Part shown: positions 10,189 through 21,439 of the stretch, in pieces | How the letters are laid out: each line of letters starts with the position of its first letter | How positions within the stretch are numbered: position 1 is the stretch's first letter | Assembly (NCBI RefSeq): GCF_021462225.1 | Contig: NC_061816.1 | Coordinates: forward strand, 23,731,049-23,795,048 | Direction of reading: 5' to 3' | From: Girardinichthys multiradiatus | Taxonomy: Eukaryota > Chordata > Actinopteri > Cyprinodontiformes > Goodeidae | DNA: 64,000 nt | Program-made: the position numbers and the translations under genes | Notes under the pieces: generated by a model | Seen by the model: the letters and a program-made list of their open reading frames with translations, nothing else | Told to the model about the DNA's origin: nothing | Databases searched by the model: none

Positions 10189-12525
10189 TCAGAATCAGAA
10201 TCAGAATCAGCTTTATTGCCAAGTTTGTACATACAAACAAGGAATTTGCCTCCGGTACACTTTGCTCTTTTGTTCTGTTTTTGCATTACAAAATATACAA
10301 ATTTACAATTTACAATGTACAATATACAATGTACAATGCAATATTCTGCATTACAGAATATACAAATTTATAATTTACAATGTACAATATACACATATCT
10401 AATAAAAAAGGTGCATTTGCAACATCTGTATGCTGTTGTTCTGTACTCTATTGAATGTTCATCAGAGAAACAGCCTGGGGGAAGAAACTGTCTCTGTGGC
10501 GGCTGGTTTTAGTAAACAGTGCTCTGTAGCGGCGGCCTGAAGGTCAAACTCTAAACAGTTTATGTGCAGGGTGTGTGGGGTCGGCAGAGATTTTGGCAGC
10601 TCTTTTTTTGACCCTAGACCTGTATAGGTCCTGGATGGAGGGAAGGTCAGCTCTGATTATTCTCTCTGCAGTCCTGATTATTCGTTGCAGTCTGGACCTG
10701 TCCTGTTTTGTGGATGAGCCAAACCACACTGAGATGGATGAAGACAGGACAAACTGAATGATGGCAGTGTTGAAGATGACCAACAGCTTCTGTGGAAGGT
10801 TGAACTTCTTGAGTTGCCACAGGAAGTACAGTCTCTGCTGGGCCTTCTTTCGAACAGTGTCTATGTGTGAAGACCATCTCAGGTCCTCAGAGATGGTGGT
10901 TCCTAAGAACCTGAAGTGGTCCACGGCCGATACAGTGTTGTTGAGGATGGTGAGGGGAGGGTATGGGGGTGGTGTTCTCCGAAAGTCCACCACCATTTCC
11001 ACAGTCTTGAGTGGGTTGAGTTCAAGGTAGTTCTGACTGTTGTCGGTCTGTCAGGAAGCTGTTGATCCACTGACAGGTGGAGGCTGGGACGTTGAGCTGT
11101 GTGAGCTTCTGGTGGAGGATGTCTGGTATGATAGTGTTGAAGGCCGAGCTGAAGTCTACAAACAAGATCCTGGCGTACGTCCCTGGGTGGTCGAGGTGTT
11201 GCAGGATGAAGTGTAGACCTACGTTAACAGCATCATCTGCTGACCTGTTTGCTCGGTAAGCAAATTGCAGGGGGTCCAGCAGGGGGCCTGTGATGTCTTT
11301 CAGGTGCTTCAACACCAGCCGCTCAAAGGATTTCATGACCACAGACGTCAGGGCTACAGGCCTGTAGTCATTTAATCCTACGATGGTGGGTTTCTTGGGA
11401 ACCGGGATGATGGTGGATCGTTTGAGGCAGGAGGGGACCTCACATTTCTCCAGTGATTTGTTGAAGATCCTTGTGAAGATTGGAGCGAGTTGATGTGCGC
11501 AGGCTTTCAGGCATGATGGGGAGACGTTATCAGGGCTTCCAGCTTTCTTTGTTTTCATGTGCTGAAAGAGCCTGTTTACCTCTTCCTCGGAGATCTTTAG
11601 TGCAGGCAGAGGATCTGATGGTGGGGGGTTGGTTGCTTTATGGGAGGAATTTGTTCCTGAATGGGATGTAGAGGGGAGGATTTGAGGTGTGAATGGCTTC
11701 TTGTCATGTCTGCAGTAGAAGCCATTCAGACGGTTGGCCAGGAGACGACTCTGTTCAGGATGGGTGGAGGGGCTCTTGTAGGCAGTCAGGTTTCTCAGAC
11801 CAGTCCATACAGCTGAAGTGTCACCAGTAGAAAGGCTGTTCTTAAGCTTCTCACTGTAGCTTCTCTTAGCTGCTTTGATCTCTTTTGTTAGTTTGTTCCT
11901 GGCCTGCCTGTACCGCGCCCAATCTCCACTGCTGTGAGCTTCTTCCTTTTCCCTGCGCAGATTCCTGAGGTATGGAGTAAACCATGGCTTATTGTTCCCA
12001 AAGGTGCAGAAGGTCTTGGTCTGCACACACATCTCCTAACAGAAACTGATGTATGATGTCACCACATAAGTTAGTTGGTTTAAGTCAGTGGCTGAGGTTT
12101 CAAAAACAGTCCAGTCTGTGCATTCAAAGCAGGCCTGTAGCATCTGTTTTGATTCCTCAGTCCACTTCTTAACAGTGTGAACCTTGGGTTTGGAAGCTCT
12201 TAGTCTCTGTCTGTAGGTTGGGATGAGGTGGATTAGATAATGATCCGAAAAACCCAGAGCAGCCCTGGTAAACAGCATGATATGAGTCCTTTAAAGCTGT
12301 GTAACAATGGTCCAGTGTATTTTTGTCTCTGGTGGGACACTTAATATGCTGTCTGTATTTGGGGAGTTCATTTGAGAGGTTTGCGCTGTTAAAATCTCCC
12401 AGTATTAAGATGAAAGAGTCCGTGTATTTTTTCTCCAGGTCTGTAATCAGCTCAGCAAGATGTTTTTCCATAGCAGAAGTGCAGCCAAACACAGCTAAAC
12501 ACAGCACTGCCTCATCTTGTCCATT
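10189..12525 (-). mobile_element. Rex1/Babar-like LINE, 5' truncated, RT core deleted
   Basis: On the minus strand this carries an endonuclease part (12169-12507, ILGDFNSANL and NTLDHCYTALKDSYHA), a linker and RT N-terminus (11022-12032), and the C-terminal part (10544-11002). RT shows NDYRPVALTSVVMKSFERL and VDFSSAFNTI; the FSSAFNT block is characteristic of Rex1. A deletion joins LTDRQQ near 11045 to the post-catalytic region, removing the FADD catalytic segment that the sister copy at 24142 keeps. The 3' UTR (10189-10540) contains short ACAATGTACAAT-like repeats and the (TCTGAT)n tail. It cannot be active. Confidence 0.85.
10295..10400. repeat. Short-period repeat within Rex1 3' UTR
   Basis: Repeated variants of TACAATGTACAATATACA in tandem, interrupted by an imperfect copy of ATTCTGCATTACAGAATAT. 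It lies inside the 3' UTR of the Rex1-like copy. Confidence 0.6.
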
Positions 12526-12840
12526 CTAACGCCTCCCACACGTGAATTACTTGCACAACATGTTTGACGATCGAAGTTCCTTAAATTTGCTCCTACCACA
12601 TCCCTTGGCAGAACACATCTTGTAGAACCAGTATCCAGATGTGGAAGAACCCATCATTGATGTCAGTAGGTCCTACATCCTTCTTTTCCTTCTATGGAAA
12701 AGTAACCCAAAAAGAAAGCCTGCACACAAATGTGCAGCACGGTTACACTCATTTTTTTCTTTTAGCATTACATTTTGTAACATTCTTTTTGATACATTTA
12801 CAAAATAAGTGGTACACTAAATGCAAATGATTTTAAACAA
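12526..12840. other. No gene seen
   Basis: Nothing recognised between the 5' edge of the Rex1-like copy and the degraded Tc1 fragment. Confidence 0.4.
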
Positions 12841-13340
12841 CACCTCTGACTGCAGGTCTTGTAGGGTGTGTCTACAGACATCCACAGAACAAAATTGTTG
12901 CTCATTCTTTGTAAAGTAGCTCAGAGTCTGTCAGATTGGGTGGAGGGCATTACTGAACAGCATATTCTCAATTTCATTTAGGTCTGGACTTTGACTAGGC
13001 CATTTTAACACATGAATATGCTTTGATCTCATCCATTCTATTGTACCTCTGGCTGTATGTTTTTTAGCTGCCGGAAAGTGAATCTTTGCACCAGTCTCAG
13101 GTCTTTTGTACCCTCAAACATATTTTCTTCAGTCCTATCCAACTTCCAATCAGATTTACTGTCTTGAATGAAGAAAATCATTCCTAAAGTATGATTCTGC
13201 CACCTTCTTGTTTCACTATAGGTATAATGTGATAAACAATCATGTGCAATTTTACATACAATTACCCATTTTGTTTTCATTTGATCAGCACCTTTTTCCA
13301 CATCAATTCTGTGTCCCTACATTGTCACAATGTTGGCTTT
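12841..13340 (-). mobile_element. Tc1-like DNA transposon, highly degraded
   Basis: In minus orientation the segment around 12960-13230 matches the middle of Tc1-type transposase genes. Read on the plus strand it has the usual signposts: TTTAGGTCTGGACTTTGAC, GGCCATTTTAACACATG and CAGTCTCAGGTCTTTTG. No open frame of useful length survives and the ends are not visible. It is an old fragment. Confidence 0.6.
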
Positions 13341-14324
13341 ACCTACTGAGTGTAGACACAATTACTGAGACTGAACAGCAGTTTAACAATTTATTTGGAA
13401 TACAACACAAGGTAGAATACTGATTGGATCTGCCGGAGGGATCTGGATTGGCACTGAGGAGAGGAGAGAGGTTATTGTCGTTTGGAGAAAGTTATGGAGA
13501 GTAATGCTGGATAAGTTGAGGTAGCTTATTGTTGTTGGTGAATGATGGCTTGTTGGTGGTGGTAAGTTTACCCCACAGAGGCTGAGTTTGGCAGGAGGAG
13601 TTGCACGGATATTCACAGTGCTGACGTTTTCTCTTTGTGATCCTTAGGGCGGCAGTGCTTCAGCTGAGCATGCGGTGTTGGGGAGTAGACAGGCAGGTGA
13701 GCAATGGTTTGGTGTTTCCACGAGGTGATCTCAGAGCTGCAGGGCTGGAGGTAGGAAATAAAGGGAAACTCACGATTGGAGGGTCTTTTCCAGAACCCGC
13801 CCGAGCATAATTACAGAGATCAGGAGCTTGGAATCCAGGACACTGTCACAGAGTGATCAGATCTGCAAAGCAGGACAAGAAACTTGATTCGAGAAGAGTT
13901 AGGAAATGCAGAGAACTGCAGAACAGAGTCGGTCTGCCACTCTGGCAGAGACAAAGGGCTGATGCCTCCTTTCAGGTTTCTGTTCCTTAAGAAGCCCTCG
14001 TGATTGGGCTAAACGAGAAACACCAGTTGCAGCTGCACCTGCCAGTCACACCCTGCAGGTGGAGAGAAGCACAGCACAAAACAAAAAACCTGCACACAGC
14101 CACTGTGGGATGACAAACATGGCTTAAGGTAAACTGCAAACAGGACTTCCTATAGCTTTTTTTCAACAATGGCTTTCTTCTTGAGAAGAACGGCATCATC
14201 CAAGTTGTTTACTAGTGATTACAGAAAACTGACTCCACTCACCAATACTGGACCTGGCCATCAAGCTAACAGAAGTGGAGGCATATGTTGGTAATGTGGT
14301 CAAAGAGAAGACAGGAATGCGGCC
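13341..14324. repeat. Unassigned repeat-like DNA
   Basis: Bases 13380-14100 have the look of a minus-strand LTR (TTTATT-rich start, G-rich middle, a CACCTGCCAGTCACACC-like stretch also typical of the LTR at 59641-60297), but no terminal TG/CA pair with TSD was found. No coding sequence. Confidence 0.3.
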
Positions 14325-14545
14325 TCAATAGGGGACAGTGTTCTGTGTCCTATTTATGCTAATTCCCAGCCTAGATAAATGCAGAGGGTTGTGTCAGGAA
14401 GGACATCCAGCGTAAAACGTTTGCCACATCTACCATCAAGAACATGATCTCCATACCAGATTGGTCGAGTCCCAGGTGCTGGTGACCAACAGGGTACAGA
14501 TGGAAATTGGGCTACTGCTAGTCAGCAAAGAAGAAGAAGGCCTGT
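14325..14545 (+). mobile_element. RTE-like LINE 3' end
   Basis: The string AGGAAGGACATCCAGCGTAA followed by a GGTCGAGTCCC-like stretch and GAAATTGGGCTACTGCTAG, ending in (GAA)n at about 14528-14540, is a 3' terminus seen widely in fish RTE-type LINEs and SINEs that borrow it. No ORF is attached. Confidence 0.6.
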
Positions 14546-14766
14546 AGGCAGAGAGAGAGAAGAGGAAAGGCAAAAGTCTAGGGTAGTGTGGGACAGGTAG
14601 CTCCGATTGGTGAACTGTAAGGTGCTAGAACATGTGTCCCTGTTACTACTCTGGAGTGTTGGCCAGAACACCACTTCAAAGCCAGGATAGCTATTCAGAT
14701 CCCATGACACAAACTCAGCACTGAATATTCCCACACTTTGAAGCAATAAAAAAGTTGATGCCAAGC

Positions 14767-15351
14767 TGATGCTTTAACTTCTTTTTATTGTCATCAACAT
14801 GAATGCCATGCAAATGAAGATGAAATAAGGGGATAGGGAAGTGGATATGTGTGGTTTCTACAAACATAGAACAGGGATACACAATAAGTATGCTTTATTC
14901 AAATAAGAGTACATTTTGTAATACTCATAATGAATTAAACAGGCTATACATTACTCTATGATGCCTATTTATGTAGTACAGGCAATAAACAGATTCAAAT
15001 GAAACTTACACATGTCCACACAAACACATGCACTACAGTGTTAACCTAACTCAGGGATAATCTGCCGGCTAACCAGCTAGCAAGAGGCTAATTCAGACAC
15101 ATGCGGAGATATAACATCCATTTGCAGCCATTAAGTTGCAGAACTTACTTTGATCATGAATGCACAACTACTCTGAACAGAACCACGGTCAGCCAGCAAG
15201 TTAACATCGGCAAGTCAACTGGTTAAATATACAACGGAGCAGACCGTTCTATATGCCCCATTACTCTGCTGTGTCTGTATAAAACTGTATCCGAGAATTA
15301 CACCAACCTACCCGTATAAAGGAACCGAACAAACTCCCAACCTTTTGTACA
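14767..15351 (-). mobile_element. BEL/Pao LTR
   Basis: On the minus strand it begins TGTACAAAAGG directly after a purine-rich TTTGGGGGCAG and ends ATGCATCA-like with terminal CA; AATAAA lies shortly before the 3' end (near 14785) and another near 14890. Length is 585 bp. The assignment depends on the adjacent pol end at 15440-15695. Only this LTR is present, so no TSD can be checked. Confidence 0.65.
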
Positions 15352-15697
15352 ACTGCCCCCAAATTAGAAATGGAATGGAACACATTTGCTCGCACATAGG
15401 CTAAACTAAACAGTCCAAAACTTGTAAACAAAGAAAATTGTCCATCCTCATCTGATAGGGTTGGTAGCTAGCAACACCAGCCTGGACACAGGTCTGGTAA
15501 AGATTCTGTCCTTTACCTTGTCAGAAGACCTGACATGTCCATCATGGCTAGTGTCCACCTTGGAGATACGTCCGATGAGGGACGTACGAGGCACGAGGTA
15601 GCGGAGGATCGACAGTCATCGTCACTGCTCCTGTTGTGGCATCCACAGAAGACTGCTGGCTTGGCAGGTACAGCTGAATGAAGCAGGACCAGAGTTG
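15352..15697 (-). pseudogene. BEL/Pao pol C-terminus
   Basis: Minus-strand reading gives SQLWSCFIQLYLP, then TGAVTMTVDPPLPRA, then after a frameshift PRTSLIGRISKVDTS, DGHVRSS and KDRIFTRPVSRLVLL. This is the conserved C-terminal region of BEL/Pao integrases, followed by the polypurine tract and LTR. The N-terminal side is cut at about 15697, where LINE sequence starts in an open frame with it, so one ORF (15548-15790) is a chance fusion of the two elements. Confidence 0.75.
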
Positions 15698-18300
15698 GCT
15701 CCTCACCCTATCTCTAAGGGAGTGCCCAGCCACCCTACAGAGGAAGCTCATTTCAGCTGCTTGTATCCGGGATGTCGTTCTTTTGGTCATGACCCAAAGT
15801 TCATGGCCATAGGTGAGGGTAGGAACATAGACCGACCAGTAAATTGAGAGCTTCGCTTTTCAGCTCAGTTCTCTCTTCACCACAACGGACTGGCACAGCG
15901 CCCCCATTACTGCGGCAGCTGCACCAATCCGTCTGTCAATCTCCTGCTCCATTCTTCTCTCACTCGTGAACAAGACCCCAAGGTACTTGAACTGCTCAAC
16001 TTGAGGCAGGAACCTCCAACCTGAAGAGGACAAGCCACCCTTTTCCGGTCGAGAACCATGGCCTCGGACTTGGAGGAGCTGATCTTCATCCCAGCCGCTT
16101 CACACTCAGCTGCAAACCACCCCTGTGCATGCTGTAGATCTTGGCTAGAGGAGGCCAGCAGAACCACATCATCTGCAAAAAGAAGAGACAAAATCCACTG
16201 CCCCCAAACCAGACCCCCTCCGGCCCTCGGCTGCATCTAGAAATCCTTTCCATAAAAGTTGTGAACAGGACCGGTGACAAAGGGCAGCCCTGCCGGAGTC
16301 CAACATGCACTGGGAACAGGTCCGACTTAGTGCCGGCAATGCGGACCAAACTCCTGCTCCACTTGTACAGAGACCGGACGGCCCGTAATAAAGGGCCACC
16401 GATTCCATACTCCTGGAACACCCTCCACAGGGCACCACGAGGGACACAGTCGAATGCCCTCTCCAGGTCCACAAAACACATGTGGACAGGTTGGGCAAGC
16501 TCCCATGAACCCTCGATTACCCTGTAGAGGGTGTAGAGCTGGTCCAGTGTTCCATGGCCGGGTTGAAACCTCCTGAAGGCGAGGTTCGACTATTGGTCGG
16601 ACTCTCCTCTCCAATACTCTGGCGGAGGCTGAGGAGTGTGATCCCCCTGTAGTTGGAACACACCTTCCGGTCACCCTTCTTATGAAGGGGGACCACCACC
16701 CCATTCTGCTATTCCAGAGGCACTGTCCCCGACCACAACACAATGTTTAAGAGGCGTGTCAACCATGACAGCCCCACAACATTCATAGACTTGAGGTACT
16801 CAGGGCAGATCTCATCCATCCCCGAAGCCGGTGTTGGCGAAGCACTGTTTCCCCCTCCTGAGGCGCCGGACGGTTTGCCAGAAACGCTTCGAGGCCTCCT
16901 TCTCCATGGCCTCACCGAACTCCTCCCAAGCCTGAGTTCTTGCCTCTGCCACACCCCTTGTAGCGACACGCTTGGCCTCATGGTACCCGTCAACTGCTTC
17001 AAGAGTCCCACAAGCCAACCACAGCCAATAAGACTCCTTCTTCAGCTTACTGTCCCTTACTGTGTGTGCACAACCGAGTTCGGGGATTGCTGCCACGACA
17101 GGCACCGCAGACCTTAAGGCTGCAGCTACGGGCAGCAGCATCAATAATAGATATGGAGAACATGGTCCACTCTGACTCTATGTCTCCAACATCCCCCGGA
17201 ATCTGATCAAAGCTCTCCTGGAGGTGGGAGTTGAATATGCGCTTGGGCCTGTCCTCTTCCAGCGGATCCAACTCACCACCAGGTGGTGATCAGTGGACAG
17301 CTCAGCCCCTCTCTTCACCCGAGTGTCCAAAACATGCGGCCGAAGGTCTGACGACACAACAACATAGTCGCTCATCGACCTCCTGCCTTGGGTGTTGAAC
17401 ATGCTGCTTGAACATGGTGTTAATTATGGACAATCCGTGACAAGCACAGAACTCCAATAATGAAACACCACTCTGATTCATATTGAGGAGACCATTCCTC
17501 CCGATCATGCCTTTCCAGGTGTCACTGTTGTTCCCCACGTGGGTGTTGAAGTCCCTCAGCAGAATAATGGAGTCCCCGGAAGGGGCACTATCCAGAACCC
17601 CCGACAGGGACGTCAAGAAGGCCGGGTACTCCGCACTACCGTCCAGCCTGTAGGTCGAAACGACAGTCAGAGACCTGTCTCCAACCTGAAGGTGCAGGGA
17701 TGCGACCCTCTCATCCACTGGGGTAAACCCCCACACGAGATTGCTGAGCTGGGGGGCAACAAGCAAACCCACCCTGGCCCACCGCCTCTCCCCGTTGGCC
17801 ACTCCAGAGTAGAAGAGAGTCCAGCCCCTCTCGAGGAGATGGGTTCCAGAGGCCACGCTGTGCGTGGAGGTGAGCCCGACTATTTCTAGTCGATATCTCT
17901 CAACCTCCCGCACCAGCTCAGGCTCCTTCCCCTCCCAGCAAGGTGACATTCCACATCCCTAGAGCCAGCCTAAGAATCCAGGGAACAGCCTGCCGAGGTC
18001 TCCACCTTCTCTGCCACCTAATCCTCTTTGTACCGGTCCCTCATGGTTATCCATGCAGGTGGTGGGCCCACTGGGGCATGGCCTCGCATCTCTAGTTCGG
18101 GCTGGCCCGGCCGGGTCCCGCAAGGCAACCCAGCCACCAGGCGCTCTCTGACGAGTAGCGACCCCGGGCCTGGCTCCAGGGTGGGACCCCTACTCCGCTG
18201 TACTGGGCAACGTCACATGTCTTGATTTGATAGTCCTCATGAAGGTGTCTTGAACCGCTCTTTGTCTGACCTGTCACCTAGAGCCAGTTTGCCATGTTTT
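15698..18300 (-). mobile_element. APE-type LINE, degraded, 3' truncated
   Basis: A minus-strand non-LTR element with endonuclease (17302-17949), linker (16709-17400) and RT (15907-16743). RT motifs are NYRGITLLSL, FVDLERAFDCVP, GLRQGCPLSPVLF and LLFADDVVLLASSS with the Asp pair. The 5' part, about 17960-18300, is GC-rich with a HGKTWQTGS-like leader. Frames break at least six times. The 3' side ends within the post-RT domain (RIQAAEMSFL, then VAGHSLRDRVRS) at the BEL junction. The element type is common in fish; I do not assign a clade with certainty (RTE-like features in the C-terminus). Confidence 0.8.
17302..17949 (-). pseudogene. LINE endonuclease domain
   Basis: An open frame of 215 aa with EIVGLTSTHS, GWTLFYSGVA, RVGLLVAPQLS, LTVVSTYRLDG, IILLRDFNTHVGN (usually GDFN; Gly is Arg here) and EVDERL. 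It is the N-terminal two thirds of an APE-like nuclease. The SDHH-type end (LSTDHHLVVSWIRW) is in another frame at 17178-17402. The damaged GDFN motif and the frameshift indicate loss of activity. Confidence 0.75.
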
Positions 18301-20918
18301 GCCATGGGAGACCCTACCAGGGTCCCTACCAATGTCCCAAGGTTGACACTCATAGGGCATAAAGTGGTCTTAAGGGGGCAGGACCAATATATTTACATTG
18401 AGGCCTTCCAGGAATGGAGTGTCTTTTTTTTTTTTTTGCACATGAACGTTTGACATAGATGAACTTGGACCCAAATGAAATGGCAGAGCTGCACAGAGGA
18501 GCCCACCCTTGTACCCATAGCCCATTCATATCTCCAACAAACGTGCACAAAGTGCTTTTTAATTTTGCTCACAAAGTGTGACTGATGGACACCTGAAATG
18601 CTTTTGTATGGCCAGATATGAGGGAAAACAGTTCCTTTTTCCGGTACTTCCCTGTGGAGGCTTTGCACTAAACTGACAGAACCCAAGTAAATGTATACAT
18701 TTGAGCATGTATTTTAATTTTTTACCCTGTTTTAATTACACATGGCTGGGACCCACAACATACTTGCCTGCATTAGGGAAACCAGGGCACCTTTCTGGAG
18801 TAAGGCCTGGGGGACAGAGCTCGCCGACAAGCATCTGGTGGTTGAGCCCTGGCTTGGGGCTTGGCCGACTCATCCTGAAGAAGCTACAGAAATCCCCCTC
18901 CTCCCATCATCTGAAGGGAGGAATGTGAAGATAATAAGTCCTCCACGGTAAAACTTGACCAGTTAAAATGATTTGAGGAAACCGATTGCACCAATTAATT
19001 TAGGTTTATTAACCCAAAGTATTTTAGTTTAGTTATTTATATTAATAGAGTTTAAATAACCCAAAGCAATTATAATGATGAAATTCAAAAGCATTATGTT
19101 TATTTTCATTTTTTATGTAGGATGTGTTAAATTATTACTTAAGTTGCTCTAAAATCCTGTATTTATTCAAACCTCAAATCAAGCAAAATGGCATGTACTC
19201 GTCACACAATTGAAAGATAATGCTTAACATTATACATTTTGACTAATTATCAATTAATTTTACTTTTTCAAAACGTTGTTACACACATTCATGCACCAAC
19301 AGTAAATACAAATTACTAAGAGCTACAAAGACAGTCAGCAACTACAATTGTTCTTGCATATTGTAAGAGTGCAACAAATGAGCTTAAACTGATGCACAAT
19401 GTGTAAAGAAACCTCTTCAAAGATACCTGTGGATTCATAGTTGTTTGACTAAAACTTAAATCACAAGCAAAATTCCAAGTATTCATTTAAACTGTCTGCT
19501 TATTCTTAGCTTTATGTATATTGCCTTTTTTAGAAGTCCGATGACCTGAACAAATACAACAGAATGTAGCCATTCACTACTAATTCTTGGCTAAGCATGA
19601 ATGTATTGACCTCAGAACAATAAAGTAAATCTATGCCAGCTCATTTTTCAGTGTCTGCAATTTTGGTTTTATTTGCTTTCTCTCATAATTTAACTTTAGC
19701 AACAATACTTGAATGAACTCAAAAAAGTCACTACACTTCTCAGGATAGCTTAGATGCAGAGCATAGATTAACCTAAACAAACATACCAGTGCATCAGTCC
19801 ATAAGTGATTTGCTAAATAAAACCAACCTTCTGGATGACCAATTCTCAACAGTGTTTAATTAGCTGCCTTTATTTAGTAAAATAATATTTAAAGAAATAT
19901 TATTGTATAAGAACCAAATCTTTCTGGAGAAATGGGCTTAATGGTGTTTACTTAGTTTTCAAGTTTGGTAAAACAATATTTAGGGAAATATTATTTTACT
20001 GGATGAGAACCAACAACCTTTTTGGGTAAATGATCTTTACCAGGCAAGCATGTGTTCTTGGCTGTTAGCAGTTAAAGCTAACAAAAGAAGCTTGTAGCTT
20101 ATCATCAGAATCAAACACATACCTTTAAAATACCATTAATAAAAGGGTTCAAATGCATAAGTGTGGACGGCACTTTATGGCCGATCTTCTGTGTTTAAAA
20201 TCGCCCTTTAAATAAAAATGTTCTTAACTTTAAAACAAACACAAACACAGAACACCCAACCTGAGCGCGTGTGCTGAGCAGATAATCTGCTAGCACTAAG
20301 ATGGTTGAGTTTCACACAAACAAAACCAAACTTCATAAAATGAAAAAATGTTTAGATCATTTCATTCTAAATCCGAACCGTCCTGAGGAAAAGCTGTCCA
20401 GGGCGATGAAGTTTGAAGAAACATCCACATTGAACAGAGGGTTAGCTTCAGCTAACCTCCGTAGCTGTTGGGTGGGGTGGCTCGTTCTGTCGGCCAGCCA
20501 AACTGCACGTTACAGTTGAAACCACACTGATGTGTTCCCGTTGTCCTTTCTTCAGACCTGGAAAACTGCTCCACTCGGTCTCATAGAGACAGGGTCTCTG
20601 CTGGGAACTCTCTAGAACACAATTTGCTTCTGTAGACGTCAGAGAGAAAGTCAAGCAACGCTTCTACCTTAATTACCCCGATTCATGAATGAATACCGGA
20701 TACACAAACAGCAAATCATTCCTACTTAACTTAGTGCATATGATCGCGTAATCGTGTGACACTCTTGGATCCAGTTTGAAGAGTTATGTCTGTTTGCCAG
20801 CAAAGAGACATTAGGGCGCTGTGTCTCTCCTTCCAGATCCGCCGGGGGACCAGTGTGGAAGAGACAGAAGCTTTGCGAAAGCGGGGTTTTATTCAAAACA
20901 GTGACGTCACGGGAAGTA
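18301..20918. other. No gene seen; mixed repeat-like and AT-rich DNA
   Basis: Holds a 15-bp T-run near 18423-18438, a GC-rich stretch at 18750-18900 that resembles LINE 5' leader, and AT-rich DNA. Two related segments lie about 97 bp apart at 19877-19925 and 19973-20020 (AATATTTAAAGAAATATTATT and AATATTTAGGGAAATATTATT cores, each followed by GAACCAA-like text), a small imperfect direct repeat. No coding call is supported. Confidence 0.4.
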
Positions 20919-21175
20919 AATGGACTGAACTTATATAGCGCTTTTCCAGTCATACAGACCACTCAAAGTGCTTTACACTAGAGCCAAATTCACCCAATCG
21001 CACTCACTAACGCTCACACATTCATACACCGATACGCAGATTGGTAGGCAACTTGAGGTTAAGTGCCTTGCCCAGGGGCATATCAACATATGGCAGGAGA
21101 AAGCTGGAATCAAACCCACAACCTTCTGATTGCAAGACAACTACTCTTCCTACTAAGGCACTCTTACCCCTTTTC
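20919..21175 (-). mobile_element. tRNA-derived SINE with L2-type tail
   Basis: On the minus strand the head carries a B-box-like GGGTTTGATTCC (one base from the consensus GGTTCGATTCC), followed by a conserved middle (GCACTTAACCTCAAGTTGCC) and a tail with AAGCGCTATATAAGTTCAG, similar in plan to the 3' end of the L2 element at 4187. SINEs of this type use the L2 machinery to move. It matches the copy at 27432-27683 along its length. Confidence 0.8.
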
Positions 21176-21439
21176 CTGGCTGTGCTGAAAGTAGCTTAAT
21201 GCGGTTTATTTTGAAAGTTCCAGAAAAGTTCGTACCGGACATTCATGTTGTCCCCATGACTGGGGTCCCAATACTGAGATGATTAGCTGAATAATGAATA
21301 ATAACTAATGTCATTCAATTCAAATTCAGTTGGAAAATACATTATTAATCCCAAAGGGATATTAAATGTTGTAATCCAAAATCATTATAGATGGTAATGG
21401 CTGTGGGGTTAAAGGAGAGGTGCTGGCAAAAAAGTTTTT
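21176..21439. other. No gene seen; possible LINE tail
   Basis: Bases 21310-21365 (TTCAATTCAAATTCAGTTG, then ATTAATCCCAAAGGGATAT) look like a retroelement 3' tail, but too little remains to place it. Confidence 0.3.
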
